Below, piece after piece: positions 16,783-26,054 of a stretch of DNA of 64,000 nt. The stretch covers positions 1 through 64,000 of the forward strand of contig JAILIS010000034.1 of assembly GCA_024695145.1 (NCBI GenBank). The letters run 5' to 3'. The DNA is from Lachnospiraceae bacterium (lineage in GTDB: Bacteria; Bacillota; Clostridia; Lachnospirales; Lachnospiraceae). The position numbers and the translations under genes were made by a program. How positions within the stretch are numbered: position 1 is the stretch's first letter; every line of letters starts with the position of its first letter. The notes under the pieces are model-generated. The model was not told the origin of the DNA. It made no database searches and worked only from the letters and a program-made list of their open reading frames with translations.

Positions 16783-18543
16783 ATGGCACTTGACGGCATA
16801 ACAATAAGAGCTTTGACGCGTGAACTGGGCCGCCGCCTTATCGGAGGGCGTATTGCCAAGATCGCTCAGCCCGAGGCGGATGAACTCCTGCTCACGATAA
16901 AAGCAAACGGAACTAACGAGCGGCTTCTCATATCTGCGGGAGCCACTCTTCCTTTCGTATACCTTACCGACGAAAACAAGCCCTCCCCTTTGACCGCTCC
17001 TTCATTCTGCATGCTTCTGCGAAAGCATATCACAGGAGGCAGATTGGTTGACATAAGTCAGCCGGGGCTGGAGCGGATAATTGAATTTGAGATCGAACAC
17101 CTCGACGAACTCGGAGATACAAAACGCAAGATCCTGACCGTGGAGCTGATGGGAAAGCACTCCAACATCATATTCAGACAGACGGACGGCACGATTATCG
17201 ACAGCATCAAACATGTAAGCGCCGCCGTATCGTCGGTCAGGGAAGTCCTGCCGGGAAGAGCGTATTTCATCCCGAAGACAGAGGATAAGCTTGATTTACA
17301 TAACTATATTTTATGTTGCCATGATAAGGGCGCTTGTGATCAGAGCTTATGTAAACCGATGCCTTTGTCGAAAGCTCTCTATACAACCCTCACCGGCTTC
17401 TCGCCTGTGCTGGCAGAAAGCATATGTGAGCAGACAGGCCTCGACAGTTCGCGAGGAGCCAACACTTACGAAGAAAATGAGTTATGTGAACTATACGAGT
17501 CTTTGAAAAATCTCGACGATACAGTCGAAGTGGCTGATTTTCACCCTGCTGTTATCACCGATGACGAAGGAAAACCGGTTGAGTTCGAAGTCATAACTCT
17601 TTCGCAGTACAGTCAGATGCAGCGAACAAAGTTTGACACCGTATCGCAGATGCTCATTTCCTACTACAGGGATCGTGAGATATATACGAGGATCAGGCAG
17701 AAAAGCTCGGATCTTCGCAGGATCGTGACCACGGCACTTGAGCGCAACGTAAAGAAGTACGACATTCAATGTAAGCAACTCAAAGATACCGATAAGATGG
17801 ACAGATTCAGAGTATACGGGGAGCTGCTCCAGACGTACGGATATAATGCTGCTGAAGGTGATAAGAGCATAACATGCGATAATTATTATACGAATGAACC
17901 GGTCACGATACCTCTTGATCCGACAATGAACGCGATGGCCAATTCCGTAAGGTATTTTGACCGCTACAACAAGTTGAAGCGCACAAAAGAAGCCGTTACC
18001 GTTCAGCTCAAAGAGACCGAAGAAAACATCACCCACCTTCAGAGTATCCTGTCAAGCCTTGATATCGCATCCGGCGAAGATGACCTTTCCCAGATAAGGG
18101 ACGAACTGGCTGACTGCGGTTACATCAAACATAAAGCACGTGATAAGAGGAAGGCTTCCTCAAAGAGCAGGCCATATCATTATGTTTCATCCGACGGATT
18201 CCATATATTTGTAGGAAAGAACAATTACCAGAATGACGAGCTGACTTTCAGGATCGCCGGCAACGGGGACTGGTGGTTTCATGCGAAAAAGATGCCGGGC
18301 AGCCATGTGATCGTGCGGACTGAAGGCAGAGAACTCCCGGACCATATATACGAAGATGCGGCAAGCCTTGCCGCATACTATTCAAGCGGCCGCAGCATGG
18401 GCAAAACAGAGATCGACTATGCCCCCCGCAAGGAAATTAAAAAACCCGGAGGTGCAAAACCCGGGTTTGTAATATACTACACTAACTATTCAATGACCGC
18501 CGTACCAATGATCCCTAAAGATCTGACTCTCGTGCAGGACTGA
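16783..18543 (+). CDS. rqcH: Rqc2 homologue RqcH (NFACT family)
   Basis: The 586-residue protein belongs to the NFACT family, once called fibronectin-binding. RqcH binds stalled 50S-peptidyl-tRNA complexes and adds C-terminal alanine tails for degradation. The NFACT-N part begins MALDGITIRALTREL and continues with the LLISAGATLPFVYLT segment. A coiled coil follows near 290-440, and the C-terminal NFACT-R part contains FHIFVGKNNYQND and WWFHAKKMPGSHV. No ribosome binding site is present; the -10 box is 6 bp from the ATG. The 3' end contains a hairpin that works as a terminator for the opposite strand. Confidence 0.93.
   Translation: MALDGITIRALTRELGRRLIGGRIAKIAQPEADELLLTIKANGTNERLLISAGATLPFVYLTDENKPSPLTAPSFCMLLRKHITGGRLVDISQPGLERIIEFEIEHLDELGDTKRKILTVELMGKHSNIIFRQTDGTIIDSIKHVSAAVSSVREVLPGRAYFIPKTEDKLDLHNYILCCHDKGACDQSLCKPMPLSKALYTTLTGFSPVLAESICEQTGLDSSRGANTYEENELCELYESLKNLDDTVEVADFHPAVITDDEGKPVEFEVITLSQYSQMQRTKFDTVSQMLISYYRDREIYTRIRQKSSDLRRIVTTALERNVKKYDIQCKQLKDTDKMDRFRVYGELLQTYGYNAAEGDKSITCDNYYTNEPVTIPLDPTMNAMANSVRYFDRYNKLKRTKEAVTVQLKETEENITHLQSILSSLDIASGEDDLSQIRDELADCGYIKHKARDKRKASSKSRPYHYVSSDGFHIFVGKNNYQNDELTFRIAGNGDWWFHAKKMPGSHVIVRTEGRELPDHIYEDAASLAAYYSSGRSMGKTEIDYAPRKEIKKPGGAKPGFVIYYTNYSMTAVPMIPKDLTLVQD
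18439..18468 (-). terminator. Terminator for the SCP2-like gene, inside the rqcH 3' end
   Basis: On the minus strand a stem AACCCGG/CCGGGTT with an 11-nt loop is followed by TTTTAA. It lies about 90 bp after the stop of the SCP2-like gene and wholly within rqcH codons for KKPGGAKPG. The dual use of coding DNA as an opposite-strand terminator is plausible but unproven. Confidence 0.45.
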
Positions 18544-18555
18544 CGCACCGGCCGT

Positions 18556-18900
18556 TCAGGGGAGACGCAGCTTGTCAAGAAGCAGGTTCAGTTTGACCTC
18601 GTTTCCTTCGTATTTGATCAGTCCTCCCTGCCATGCCTCTCTCAAATGGATCTTCTTGGCCGCAAGCTTCATGATCACATCTGCCGTGGCTATTATCCTT
18701 CCGTCATGATTATAGTAATTGTACGGTTCAACGAGGCATGCACGTTCGGCGACCTCAAAATAGAATGCTCCGGCTCCTTCTCCAACGATATCGACTTCGA
18801 TCGCAACGTGCTCAAATATCTCACGCGCGTCTGCATTTTCAAATGTTTTTCGGACCTTCTCAACTATCTGTTCATATGTTACGGTCTTCTTTGCTGCCAA
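18556..18900 (-). CDS. SCP2-like lipid-binding-fold protein
   Basis: The 114-residue product has the general pattern of SCP2 sterol-carrier domains. A beta-rich core leads into ATADVIMKLAAKKIHLREAW and ends in a KYEGNEVKLNLL strand, matching the usual 'small solute, then G-x-hydrophobic' end. The start is TTG, chosen because GGGAG lies 9 bp upstream. The ligand is unknown. It converges on rqcH with a 12-bp gap. Confidence 0.65.
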   Translation of the reverse strand: MAAKKTVTYEQIVEKVRKTFENADAREIFEHVAIEVDIVGEGAGAFYFEVAERACLVEPYNYYNHDGRIIATADVIMKLAAKKIHLREAWQGGLIKYEGNEVKLNLLLDKLRLP

Positions 18901-18967
18901 TCTAAATATCTCCCGTGATTCATAAAAACATCTAAATTGATTATATCATAAAAATCAGCAACTTTCA

Positions 18968-19546
18968 TCATTGCCGGAAAACTATCTCTCCGGTCTCGTC
19001 ATTCATGGCATCGATTATCGCAAGTGACTCCACTCTCACGCCACGTCCTCTGAGTCTTTTTCCGCCCTCCTGGAAACCTTTCTCGATAGCGATCCCAACG
19101 CCCTGAAGCTGCGCACCGCTCTCTTCGATCAGGTCGATCAGTCCGTCGACTGCGCATCCGTTTGCGAGAAAATCATCCACAACGAGGATCTTATCTTCCG
19201 CTGACAGATATTTCTTCGATACGATCACATCATATATTCTCTTATGAGTGAACGATTCTATCTTGGTGGAGTACACGGAGCCGTCAATGTTTATCGATAC
19301 ACTCTTTTTGGCGAACACTACAGGCACTTCAAAATACTGTGCCGCGATCGCAGCAATGGCGATACCGGATGCCTCTATGGTCAGTATCTTTGTAACCTCC
19401 ACATCAGAAAATACCCGTTTTAATTCCTTTCCCATCTCATTGAGCAGTTTGATGTCGATCTGATGATTCAGGAAGCTGTCGACCTTAAGAACGTTACCCG
19501 CCTTTATGTTCCCGTCTTTTCTGATCCTGTCTTCCAGAAGTTTCAT
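18968..19546 (-). CDS. xpt: Xanthine phosphoribosyltransferase
   Basis: The 192-residue enzyme turns xanthine (and guanine weakly) plus PRPP into XMP. MKLLEDRIRKDG is the family start, with GGAGG 9 bp before ATG 19546; a second ATG three codons upstream is less well placed. The PRPP motif is ILVVDDFLANGCA near residue 122. It is the last gene after a nucleoside ABC importer, which links uptake to purine salvage. No purine riboswitch was seen before it or the importer. Confidence 0.95.
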   Translation of the reverse strand: MKLLEDRIRKDGNIKAGNVLKVDSFLNHQIDIKLLNEMGKELKRVFSDVEVTKILTIEASGIAIAAIAAQYFEVPVVFAKKSVSINIDGSVYSTKIESFTHKRIYDVIVSKKYLSAEDKILVVDDFLANGCAVDGLIDLIEESGAQLQGVGIAIEKGFQEGGKRLRGRGVRVESLAIIDAMNDETGEIVFRQ

Positions 19547-19606
19547 GAATATCATCCTCCATTATCATATGCTGTCATCCGGATTTCAGCCTTAAAAACC
19601 GGATAG

Positions 19607-20602
19607 CTAACGTTCCTCGCGGAAATAGTTGAGTCCCAGGCTCTGCGGCGGCTGATCCTCACGGCGGTTTCTCATGCTGGTAAATATGAGCACTATCATC
19701 GTGACGACATAAGGGATCATCTTGTACAGTTCCTTCAGCTCCATATGTTCCATTCCCGTCGGAATATAGAGATGAAGTATGTACAATCCTCCGAACAGGA
19801 TAGATGCGAATATTCCGAGATCCGATTTCCAGAGCGTGAATATGACAAGAGCGATCGCCAGCCATCCTCTGTCGCCGAAAGCATCATTTGACCAGATACC
19901 GCATGCATAGTCCATTACATAATACAGTCCGCCGAGTCCCGCTATGACACAGCCTATGCACGTGGAAATGTATTTGTACTTCGACACGTTGATACCGGCC
20001 GCATCTGCGGTCGCAGGATTCTCACCGACTGCACGAAGGTTCAGCCCAACGCGTGTCTTCTTTAAAACATATGCCACAACGATTGCGATGATAATGGCTG
20101 TATATGCGAGAAATCCGTATGAGAAGATCAGTTGTCCGATAACGCCGAGATCATCCGCAAAAGGAAGCTGCATCCTGAAACATGCACTTGTCTTGGACAG
20201 TGAGATCGACGGGATATCTGCTTTGTACAGTTTTATGAGCGATCCGCCGAAGAAATTTCCGAATCCGACACCGAAGGTCGTCATTGCAAGTCCCGTGACA
20301 TTCTGATTGGCACGAAGCGTTACAACAAGGAAAGAGTATATAAGACCCATCACAAGCGAGCCTGCCATGGAACAAAGCAGCGGTATGAGTATCGCAAGAG
20401 CCGTGTTAACGTCACCCGTTCCGACAGAGTTCTCATAGAAGAATGAACCTATAACACCGCTTATGGCACCGACATACATTACACCGGGCAGTCCCAGATT
20501 AAGATTGCCTGATTTTTCGGTAACGATCTCTCCTGTACATCCGAAGAGCAGCGGTATGCCCTGAGCTACGGCTCTCGGTATAAATGCAAGAAATCCCAAC
20601 AT
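19607..20602 (-). CDS. Nucleoside ABC transporter permease 2
   Basis: The 331-residue membrane protein has about eight to nine hydrophobic segments and the permease pattern VGENPATADAAGIN near residue 190. It resembles NupQ/YufQ of the guanosine importer. It begins 1 bp before the stop region of the other permease and presumably forms a heterodimer with it. Confidence 0.9.
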   Translation of the reverse strand: MLGFLAFIPRAVAQGIPLLFGCTGEIVTEKSGNLNLGLPGVMYVGAISGVIGSFFYENSVGTGDVNTALAILIPLLCSMAGSLVMGLIYSFLVVTLRANQNVTGLAMTTFGVGFGNFFGGSLIKLYKADIPSISLSKTSACFRMQLPFADDLGVIGQLIFSYGFLAYTAIIIAIVVAYVLKKTRVGLNLRAVGENPATADAAGINVSKYKYISTCIGCVIAGLGGLYYVMDYACGIWSNDAFGDRGWLAIALVIFTLWKSDLGIFASILFGGLYILHLYIPTGMEHMELKELYKMIPYVVTMIVLIFTSMRNRREDQPPQSLGLNYFREER

Positions 20603-20603
20603 G

Positions 20604-21707
20604 TTATGCCTCCCGGTGACCCTTTTTACGCAAACGGATCTGGTAATTGATGAAGAATTCGCAGCCTATTATGAAGAACAGAATTATCCCTGTCAGTATG
20701 TCCCCGAATGACTGGTTAAGATCAAACTGTGTCGCTATCTCGCCCGCCCCGCGATCCATAAATACGATCACAAAGCTGGTCAGGATCATCGCGAACGGAT
20801 TGAACTGTGCCATCCAGGAAACGAGAACGGCAGTAAACCCACGGCCGTCGGAGATCGTAGCGGTAAGTGTATGATTGATCCCGCCGACAAGTATCAGTCC
20901 CACAAGACCGCATATCGCACCGGATACTATCATCGTGCGTATGATGACCTTCTTGACGTTGATACCGACATATATGCTTGTCCTCGGAGATTCTCCGACT
21001 ACCCTTATCTCATATCCGTGCTTCGTATACTTGATGTATATATACACAAATACCGTGATCGCCGTCGCAATGATTATGGGTAGCAGATATTTCGATCCGA
21101 AGATCTGAGGCAGCCACCCGGCATGGGAATCCTGATTGATGATGCCTATCTTGCCCGAGCCTTTCGGAACCTCCCACAGTATCGTGAAAAAGAGCACGAT
21201 CTGTGTGGCGATATAGTTCATCATCAGAGTGGACAGTGTTTCGTTCGTATTCCAGACCGCCTTGCACACAGCGGGAATGAGTCCCCACAGTGCACCGAGT
21301 GTCAGACTTGATATGAGCATGAGCAGTATGAGAACAGGTGCGGGTAAACGGTCACCTATGCAGATCATACACGCTGCCGCACCGAGACCTCCCATAAGTA
21401 CCTGGCCCTCACCGCCTATATTCCAAAATCTCATGCGGAACGCCAGCGTGAGTGCAAGAGAGATCGTGAGCAGTATCGAGACATCCTGAAGTGTTATCCA
21501 TGTCTTTCTGGCGGTGCCGAATGCACCGGAGATTATCGATGTATATACTGCTATGGGATCGATACCGGTTGTAAGCCCCGTGATCACCGCACAGACGATC
21601 AGCGCCAGTACGACCGCAAGCGCCCTTATGATCATCGCTTTATAGACAGGCATGGCGCCGCGCTTTGTCAGATGAATGAGCGGCTCTTTTTGTGCTTTAG
21701 TGTTCAT
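20604..21707 (-). CDS. Nucleoside ABC transporter permease 1
   Basis: The 367-residue membrane protein carries the same permease motif (VGESPRTSIYVGIN near 230) as its partner and resembles NupP/YufP. A charged N-terminus precedes about nine hydrophobic segments. Its start overlaps the ATPase stop by 4 bp. Confidence 0.9.
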   Translation of the reverse strand: MNTKAQKEPLIHLTKRGAMPVYKAMIIRALAVVLALIVCAVITGLTTGIDPIAVYTSIISGAFGTARKTWITLQDVSILLTISLALTLAFRMRFWNIGGEGQVLMGGLGAAACMICIGDRLPAPVLILLMLISSLTLGALWGLIPAVCKAVWNTNETLSTLMMNYIATQIVLFFTILWEVPKGSGKIGIINQDSHAGWLPQIFGSKYLLPIIIATAITVFVYIYIKYTKHGYEIRVVGESPRTSIYVGINVKKVIIRTMIVSGAICGLVGLILVGGINHTLTATISDGRGFTAVLVSWMAQFNPFAMILTSFVIVFMDRGAGEIATQFDLNQSFGDILTGIILFFIIGCEFFINYQIRLRKKGHREA

Positions 21708-23224
21708 TTCAGCTCCTTTGTCGACGTCATGAGCATTCCTATCTCGTTCTTGGTGATCTTCTTGGCATCAACGATATCGCTTACCTCGCCGTCGCGAAGC
21801 ACCATGATCTTGTCGCTGATCTGCATCAGGACATCCAGATCCTCTCCGACAAAGAGTACCGCCACGCCCCTCTTCTTCTGCTCATTGATCAGATCGTATA
21901 TCTTGAAAGAACTGTTTATGTCCAATCCTCTCACGGCGTAAGCTGTCAGAAGCACCTTGGGATTTGAAGATATCTCCCTGCCCACAAGTATCTTCTGAAT
22001 ATTACCTCCGGAAAGTCGTCTGACCGGAAAATCAAGCCCCGGCGTAGATACCTCGAGCACATCCACCACGTCCTGCGCTACCTTTCTTGGCTTATCGCGG
22101 TCCGTGAACCATTTATGGCTCTCTCCGAAAGTACGGAGCATCATATTCTCCGGGATGCTCATGTTTCCGACAAGCCCCATTCCGAGTCTGTCCTCCGGAA
22201 CAAATGAGAGGGCCACTCCCATCTCCCTTATATCTCTCGGATGCATACCGATAAGTTCTGTAGTGTTGCCGTCCTCATCAATATATGTAACAGACCCTTC
22301 GTCAACCTTCTGTATGCCGGCGATCGCCTCCAGAAGCTCCTTCTGGCCGCTGCCGGATATTCCTGCGATACCAAGTATCTCTCCGGAGTTCATATAAAAG
22401 CTCACATCTTTGACTTTCTTAACTCCTTCAATATCGGTCACGGAGATGTTCTTTATCTCAAGACGCTTTTTGGGATTGACGGGCTCGGGACGCTCAATGT
22501 CAAGAGTCACGCTATGGCCGACCATCATTGCAGTCATCTGCTGCGGATTCGTCTTCGCCGTCTCAAGCTGGCCGACATATTCACCACGCCGGAGTACGAC
22601 AACACGGTCGGATATTTCCATTACTTCATTAAGTTTGTGAGTGATGATAACGATGGATTTGCCATCGGATCTCATGTTGCGCATAACGTCAAACAGACGC
22701 TCGCACTCCTGAGGTGTAAGAACAGCCGTGGGCTCATCGAGTATGAGAATATCCGCTCCACGGTATAAGACTTTTATTATCTCAACGGTCTGCTTTTCGG
22801 AAACCGTCATGTTGTATATCTTCTTGTCGGGATCGATCACAAAGCCGTATCTGTCGCATATCTTTCTGATCTTCTCCCTGGCGGCCTGAACATCATAATC
22901 TTTTCCCCCGAGTATGATGTTCTCCCATGCCGTGAACACATCTACCAGTTTAAAGTGCTGGTGCACCATTCCTATCCCGAGAGCGGCGGCCATAGCCGGC
23001 GAGCTGATACTCACCGCCCGGCCGCCTACCTGAATCTCCCCCTCATCGGGATAGTAAAGACCTGCGAGCATGTTCATAAGAGTGGTCTTGCCGCTGCCAT
23101 TTTCCCCCAGCAGCGACACGATCTCACCTTTATAAAGCTCAAAATCAACGCAGGTATTTGCCTGTTTCAGATCGAATCTTTTACTGATACCGCGCATTCT
23201 GACCGCGATGTCACCGTGTTCCAA
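21704..23224 (-). CDS. Nucleoside ABC transporter ATP-binding protein (two cassettes)
   Basis: The 506-residue protein has two ATPase cassettes, as in NupO/YufO and sugar importers. Cassette 1 has Walker A GENGSGKTT near 39 and ILDEPTAVLTP near 160. In cassette 2 the Walker A is GISGSGQKE near 290 (Gln replaces the P-loop Lys), with RRLSGGNIQK and a degenerate Walker B (VLLTAYAVRGLD). The second site is therefore likely non-hydrolysing, as is usual in this family. Confidence 0.93.
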   Translation of the reverse strand: MEHGDIAVRMRGISKRFDLKQANTCVDFELYKGEIVSLLGENGSGKTTLMNMLAGLYYPDEGEIQVGGRAVSISSPAMAAALGIGMVHQHFKLVDVFTAWENIILGGKDYDVQAAREKIRKICDRYGFVIDPDKKIYNMTVSEKQTVEIIKVLYRGADILILDEPTAVLTPQECERLFDVMRNMRSDGKSIVIITHKLNEVMEISDRVVVLRRGEYVGQLETAKTNPQQMTAMMVGHSVTLDIERPEPVNPKKRLEIKNISVTDIEGVKKVKDVSFYMNSGEILGIAGISGSGQKELLEAIAGIQKVDEGSVTYIDEDGNTTELIGMHPRDIREMGVALSFVPEDRLGMGLVGNMSIPENMMLRTFGESHKWFTDRDKPRKVAQDVVDVLEVSTPGLDFPVRRLSGGNIQKILVGREISSNPKVLLTAYAVRGLDINSSFKIYDLINEQKKRGVAVLFVGEDLDVLMQISDKIMVLRDGEVSDIVDAKKITKNEIGMLMTSTKELK

Positions 23225-23262
23225 GAAAATATCCCCCTTCTTGCCTGTATAAGGTCACTCAC

Positions 23263-24507
23263 TTAAAAAGCAGTATCAAGCAGTGTGATGCCGTCGATCT
23301 GGAGATCGAAGTAAGGAGCGCTTCGAAGTCCGTCACCCGACTCGTTGAAGTAACCGTCCTTGATGACCTCGTGATCGCCCTGATACTCGGCATCCGTATC
23401 AACATCGGCATTGTAGGATGTAAGTTCCTTGCCTTCTACGGTAAATGTCTTCGTATCAAATACATGAACCTTGCCGGCGATAAGATCGGCTTTTGCAGCT
23501 TCCACTGCTTCTTCGGTACCCTTTGCCGCATTCTTGCCGAAATGGTCTATGATAACCGATCCTGTCTCAAGTGTTCCGACATAGTCAACAGGGATCGCTT
23601 CACCTTTTGCTGCCTTGGTGATGGAATCCTCAAAATACGGGCTCCAGTCTATCTTACAGTATGAAATGAATGTTTCGGGGCAGGCTTTGTCTGTAGGTCC
23701 GTTATATGAACTGTTGGGAACATTTGCGTTCTCACAGGCCGTAGGTGCTCCCATTGAATCGGCGTGCTGTGATACAAATACACAGCCGTCGGAGATGAGC
23801 TTTGTAGCGCCTTCCTTTTCTGCCGTCTCGTCATACCATGAGCCCGTGAAAGTTACTTCCATTGTAGCTGTGGGACATACCGAACGTGCACCGAGGAAAT
23901 AAGATGTGTAACCGGAAATAACTTCGGCGTATGTAAATGCTCCGACGTATCCGATCTTGGCCTGATCAGCAGTGATCTTTCCTTCCTCGATCATCTCGTT
24001 AAGCTTCATGCCTGCTGCGATACCCGAAAGATAACGTCCCTGGTAGATCGAAGCAAAGGCGTTATGGAAATTCGATAAACCTTCCGTATGAGCCTTGGTT
24101 CCGGTCGCATGGCAGAACTGGATATCGGGATATTCCTTGGCTGCCTCTATCATATAATCCTCATGTCCGAAAGAATCGGCGAAGATATATCCGCATCCCT
24201 CATCGGCAAGTTCACATGCCGCATCATAACATTCCTGTCCTTCCGGAATGTTCGTCTTGATCACGCATTCAATACCAAGCTTGGTGCAGGCCTCCTTGGC
24301 GCCGTTGATAAAGTTGAGATCATAGGTTGAGTTCTCATCGTGAAGGCATATAAAACCGGCCTTGATATCAAGACTGTCGCCTGATGCTTCCGCTGTCTCT
24401 TCCGTGCCACCCGCGTCAGCGGATGCCGTGCCGGCTGCGCTCGATCCGCACGCCGTAAGCGTAAATGCCATCGCCGAACATAATAACAGTGCTACTAACT
24501 TCTTCAT
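23263..24507 (-). CDS. BMP family nucleoside-binding lipoprotein
   Basis: The 414-residue product starts at ATG 24507 after GGGAGGACAGCT. A lipoprotein signal MKKLVALLLCSAMAF ends in the lipobox LTAC, placing it on the outer face of the membrane. The BMP fold follows, with GFICLHDENSTYD near residue 52. It is the binding subunit of the importer encoded by the next three genes. Purine nucleosides are the likely ligand given xpt at the end of the operon, but this is inference. Confidence 0.92.
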   Translation of the reverse strand: MKKLVALLLCSAMAFTLTACGSSAAGTASADAGGTEETAEASGDSLDIKAGFICLHDENSTYDLNFINGAKEACTKLGIECVIKTNIPEGQECYDAACELADEGCGYIFADSFGHEDYMIEAAKEYPDIQFCHATGTKAHTEGLSNFHNAFASIYQGRYLSGIAAGMKLNEMIEEGKITADQAKIGYVGAFTYAEVISGYTSYFLGARSVCPTATMEVTFTGSWYDETAEKEGATKLISDGCVFVSQHADSMGAPTACENANVPNSSYNGPTDKACPETFISYCKIDWSPYFEDSITKAAKGEAIPVDYVGTLETGSVIIDHFGKNAAKGTEEAVEAAKADLIAGKVHVFDTKTFTVEGKELTSYNADVDTDAEYQGDHEVIKDGYFNESGDGLRSAPYFDLQIDGITLLDTAF

Positions 24508-24825
24508 AGCTGTCCTCCCAAAATACATCACAAGATATATAATTTTTTTGATACCTATATACAATATATTGTTAATCCCGTTTCGTCAATGGCAAATTAA
24601 TAATACTGTATGTTATTTTATTGTTCGTCATGAAGTACAATTTTTGCTGTCAAAAATTGTTGACTTTTACTAAAAACATGATAGTATACTGATGTGGACT
24701 CTGTCATAGATGTTGTGTATCGGCCGCCACGGCAGGGGGAAAATGCACAAGATATGTTGAGGAGCGTATCTGTCGCGACGCAGTCCGCACCCTTTTGGAG
24801 GAGATAAAGAAAGGAAGGGATCAGG
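24508..24825. promoter_or_regulatory. Divergent control region of the BMP operon and a small gene
   Basis: Leftward: TTGACG (24589-24584) faces AT-rich -10 candidates, and a perfect 12-bp palindrome ACAATATATTGT (24561-24572) overlaps them, a possible operator. Rightward: TTGACT (24660-24665) with TAGTAT or TATACT after 16 or 19 bp. The rightward leader of about 130 nt can form GCCG-CCA-CGGC and GCGT/ACGC hairpins before GGAGGAG. I could not match a known riboswitch. Confidence 0.45.
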
Positions 24826-25032
24826 ATGAGAGACTTTTACATCAGTCAGAGAGGTAAGGAGACGCTGTTTTTCGCTTCGTTCGATGAAATGATGGAATAC
24901 TTTAATAATATGGATGAATGCGATAAACATTTTTGCACCGTTCACGATGACGACACCGGGAGGTATGCGCCCGGATACGATCTGGTGTGGGCGTGCGGTA
25001 ATGTTTCACATGCCTTTAAGCACATCGCGTAA
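24826..25032 (+). CDS. Small unknown protein with its own promoter and terminator
   Basis: The product is 68 residues, acidic and aromatic-rich. It contains CDKHFCTVHDDDTGRYAPGYD and two further short hydrophobic patches, and no signal peptide. Cys and His are frequent (CDKHFC, VHDDD), so metal binding is possible but not shown. A GGAGG stretch and GGAAGGGATCAGG precede the ATG. A perfect terminator follows 11 bp after the stop. The gene therefore appears to be a self-contained unit, and its function is not recognisable. Confidence 0.7.
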   Translation: MRDFYISQRGKETLFFASFDEMMEYFNNMDECDKHFCTVHDDDTGRYAPGYDLVWACGNVSHAFKHIA

Positions 25033-25042
25033 GAAAAAAAGG

Positions 25043-25068
25043 GCTCCGGAACTTCCGGAGTCTTTTTT
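25043..25068 (+). terminator. Rho-independent terminator of the small gene
   Basis: CTCCGG-AACTT-CCGGAG with extra pairing inside the loop is followed by TCTTTTTT. It lies 11 bp after the stop codon and directly abuts the -35 box of the next promoter. Confidence 0.85.
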
Positions 25069-25069
25069 G

Positions 25070-25098
25070 TTGACAGGAGAAAGAAAGGGGGGTATTAT
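25070..25098 (+). promoter_or_regulatory. Promoter of the ribU riboswitch operon
   Basis: TTGACA at 25070-25075 and TATTAT at 25093-25098 are spaced by exactly 17 bp. Transcription should begin near 25105, giving about 155 nt of leader before the riboswitch. That leader holds a CATCGAC-TTC-GTCGATG hairpin (25144-25160) and copy C of the dispersed element. Confidence 0.8.
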
Positions 25099-25174
25099 AA
25101 GGTCGCTCATGAGCAGAGTCACTTATCTATGCAAAAGGCACAACATCGACTTCGTCGATGTCGCCGTTAACAAA

Positions 25175-25256
25175 GTCGCTCGGCCATCAGAATCGGCTAC
25201 GCCGATAGGCCTCGCGGTGTAGGCAGGATCCTCCCACTTCGTGGGTCCCTCCTACC
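25175..25256 (-). repeat. Dispersed structured element, copy C (upstream of the FMN riboswitch)
   Basis: On the minus strand it folds into CCCAC-GAA-GTGGG, then an outer GGCC/GGCC stem enclosing ATCGGC-GTA-GCCGAT. About two thirds of the bases match copy B, and differences inside the stems are paired changes. Here the loop-defined strand is opposite to the transcribed ribU leader, unlike the other copies. Confidence 0.75.
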
Positions 25257-25261
25257 AACAT

Positions 25262-25373
25262 ACTTCAAGGCAGGGTGAGATTCCCGACCGGCGGTGAAAG
25301 TCCGCAACCCGTACAAAGTACGGCTGATCCGGTTAGATCCCGGAACCGACGGTACAGTCCGGATGAAAGAAGG
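25262..25373 (+). promoter_or_regulatory. FMN riboswitch (RFN element)
   Basis: All RFN landmarks are present: GGCAGGGTGAGATTCCC, GACCGGCGGTGAAAGTCCGC, the CTGATCCGGTTAGATCCCGG arm, and ACCGACGGTACAGTCCGGATG. P1 pairs CTTC (25263-25266) with GAAG (25369-25372). The ribU Shine-Dalgarno AAGGAG (25370-25375) overlaps the P1 3' strand, and no terminator follows, so FMN probably blocks translation initiation. Confidence 0.95.
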
Positions 25374-25382
25374 AGAGAAAAA

Positions 25383-26054
25383 ATGAATAAGAATTATCTA
25401 AGTAACCCGCGTCACATCGCTGTTCTCGGAATGTTTTCCGCGTTGTCACTTGTCGTCGTTATCTTGTCGGAATCGATCCCGAAAGTCGAAGGATTTTTAA
25501 GCTACGAGCCCAAAGATGCCATCATCGTCATCTCCGGACTTCTGTTTGGTCCGCTTTCAAGCGTCATCATATCGTTTCTCGTTTCGTTTATCGAAATGGT
25601 GACGTTCAGTTCCACGGGACCGATCGGATTCCTTATGAACGTCATATCAACATGCGCTTTTGCGCTCCCGCCGGCACTCATGTACAGAAAGAGCAGGACC
25701 AAAAAATCGGCAGTCATCGGTCTTGTCCTCGGAGTCCTGTTCATGACCGTTGCAATGCTCCTGTGGAACTATATAATCACTCCGTTTTATATGCATGTTG
25801 ACAGAGCAACGGTAACAAAGATGCTCATCCCGGTATTTTTGCCGTTCAACCTGACAAAAGGCGGCATCAACGCGGGTCTTAACATGCTTTTGTACAAGCC
25901 CGTTGTCACGGCCTTAAGGTCCTCGGGACTTGTTTCTTCGACGGGCTCCGAAACCGACACTCCCAAATTTTCAGTCGGTTTCTTCATTATCTCACTCGCC
26001 GTACTCATAACGTTCGTACTTGCTTTTCTGGCACTTATCGGGGTACTCGGATGA
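25383..26054 (+). CDS. ribU: Riboflavin ECF transporter S component
   Basis: The 223-residue membrane protein binds riboflavin for an energy-coupling-factor transporter; the shared ATPase and T subunits lie outside the window. Start at ATG 25383 follows AAGGAG; the frame is open upstream but that part is riboswitch. ALSLVVVILSESIPKVEGFLSYEPKDAI near 16-45 and about five to six hydrophobic segments fit RibU. The 3' end overlaps the flavokinase start by 4 bp (ATGA), so import and phosphorylation are coupled. Confidence 0.92.
   Translation: MNKNYLSNPRHIAVLGMFSALSLVVVILSESIPKVEGFLSYEPKDAIIVISGLLFGPLSSVIISFLVSFIEMVTFSSTGPIGFLMNVISTCAFALPPALMYRKSRTKKSAVIGLVLGVLFMTVAMLLWNYIITPFYMHVDRATVTKMLIPVFLPFNLTKGGINAGLNMLLYKPVVTALRSSGLVSSTGSETDTPKFSVGFFIISLAVLITFVLAFLALIGVLG

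Noticed and set aside
24508..24660. Purine riboswitch before the nucleoside importer
   Set aside because: The conserved purine aptamer loops are not present; only a promoter and a short palindrome are seen. The same check was negative before guaA and xpt.
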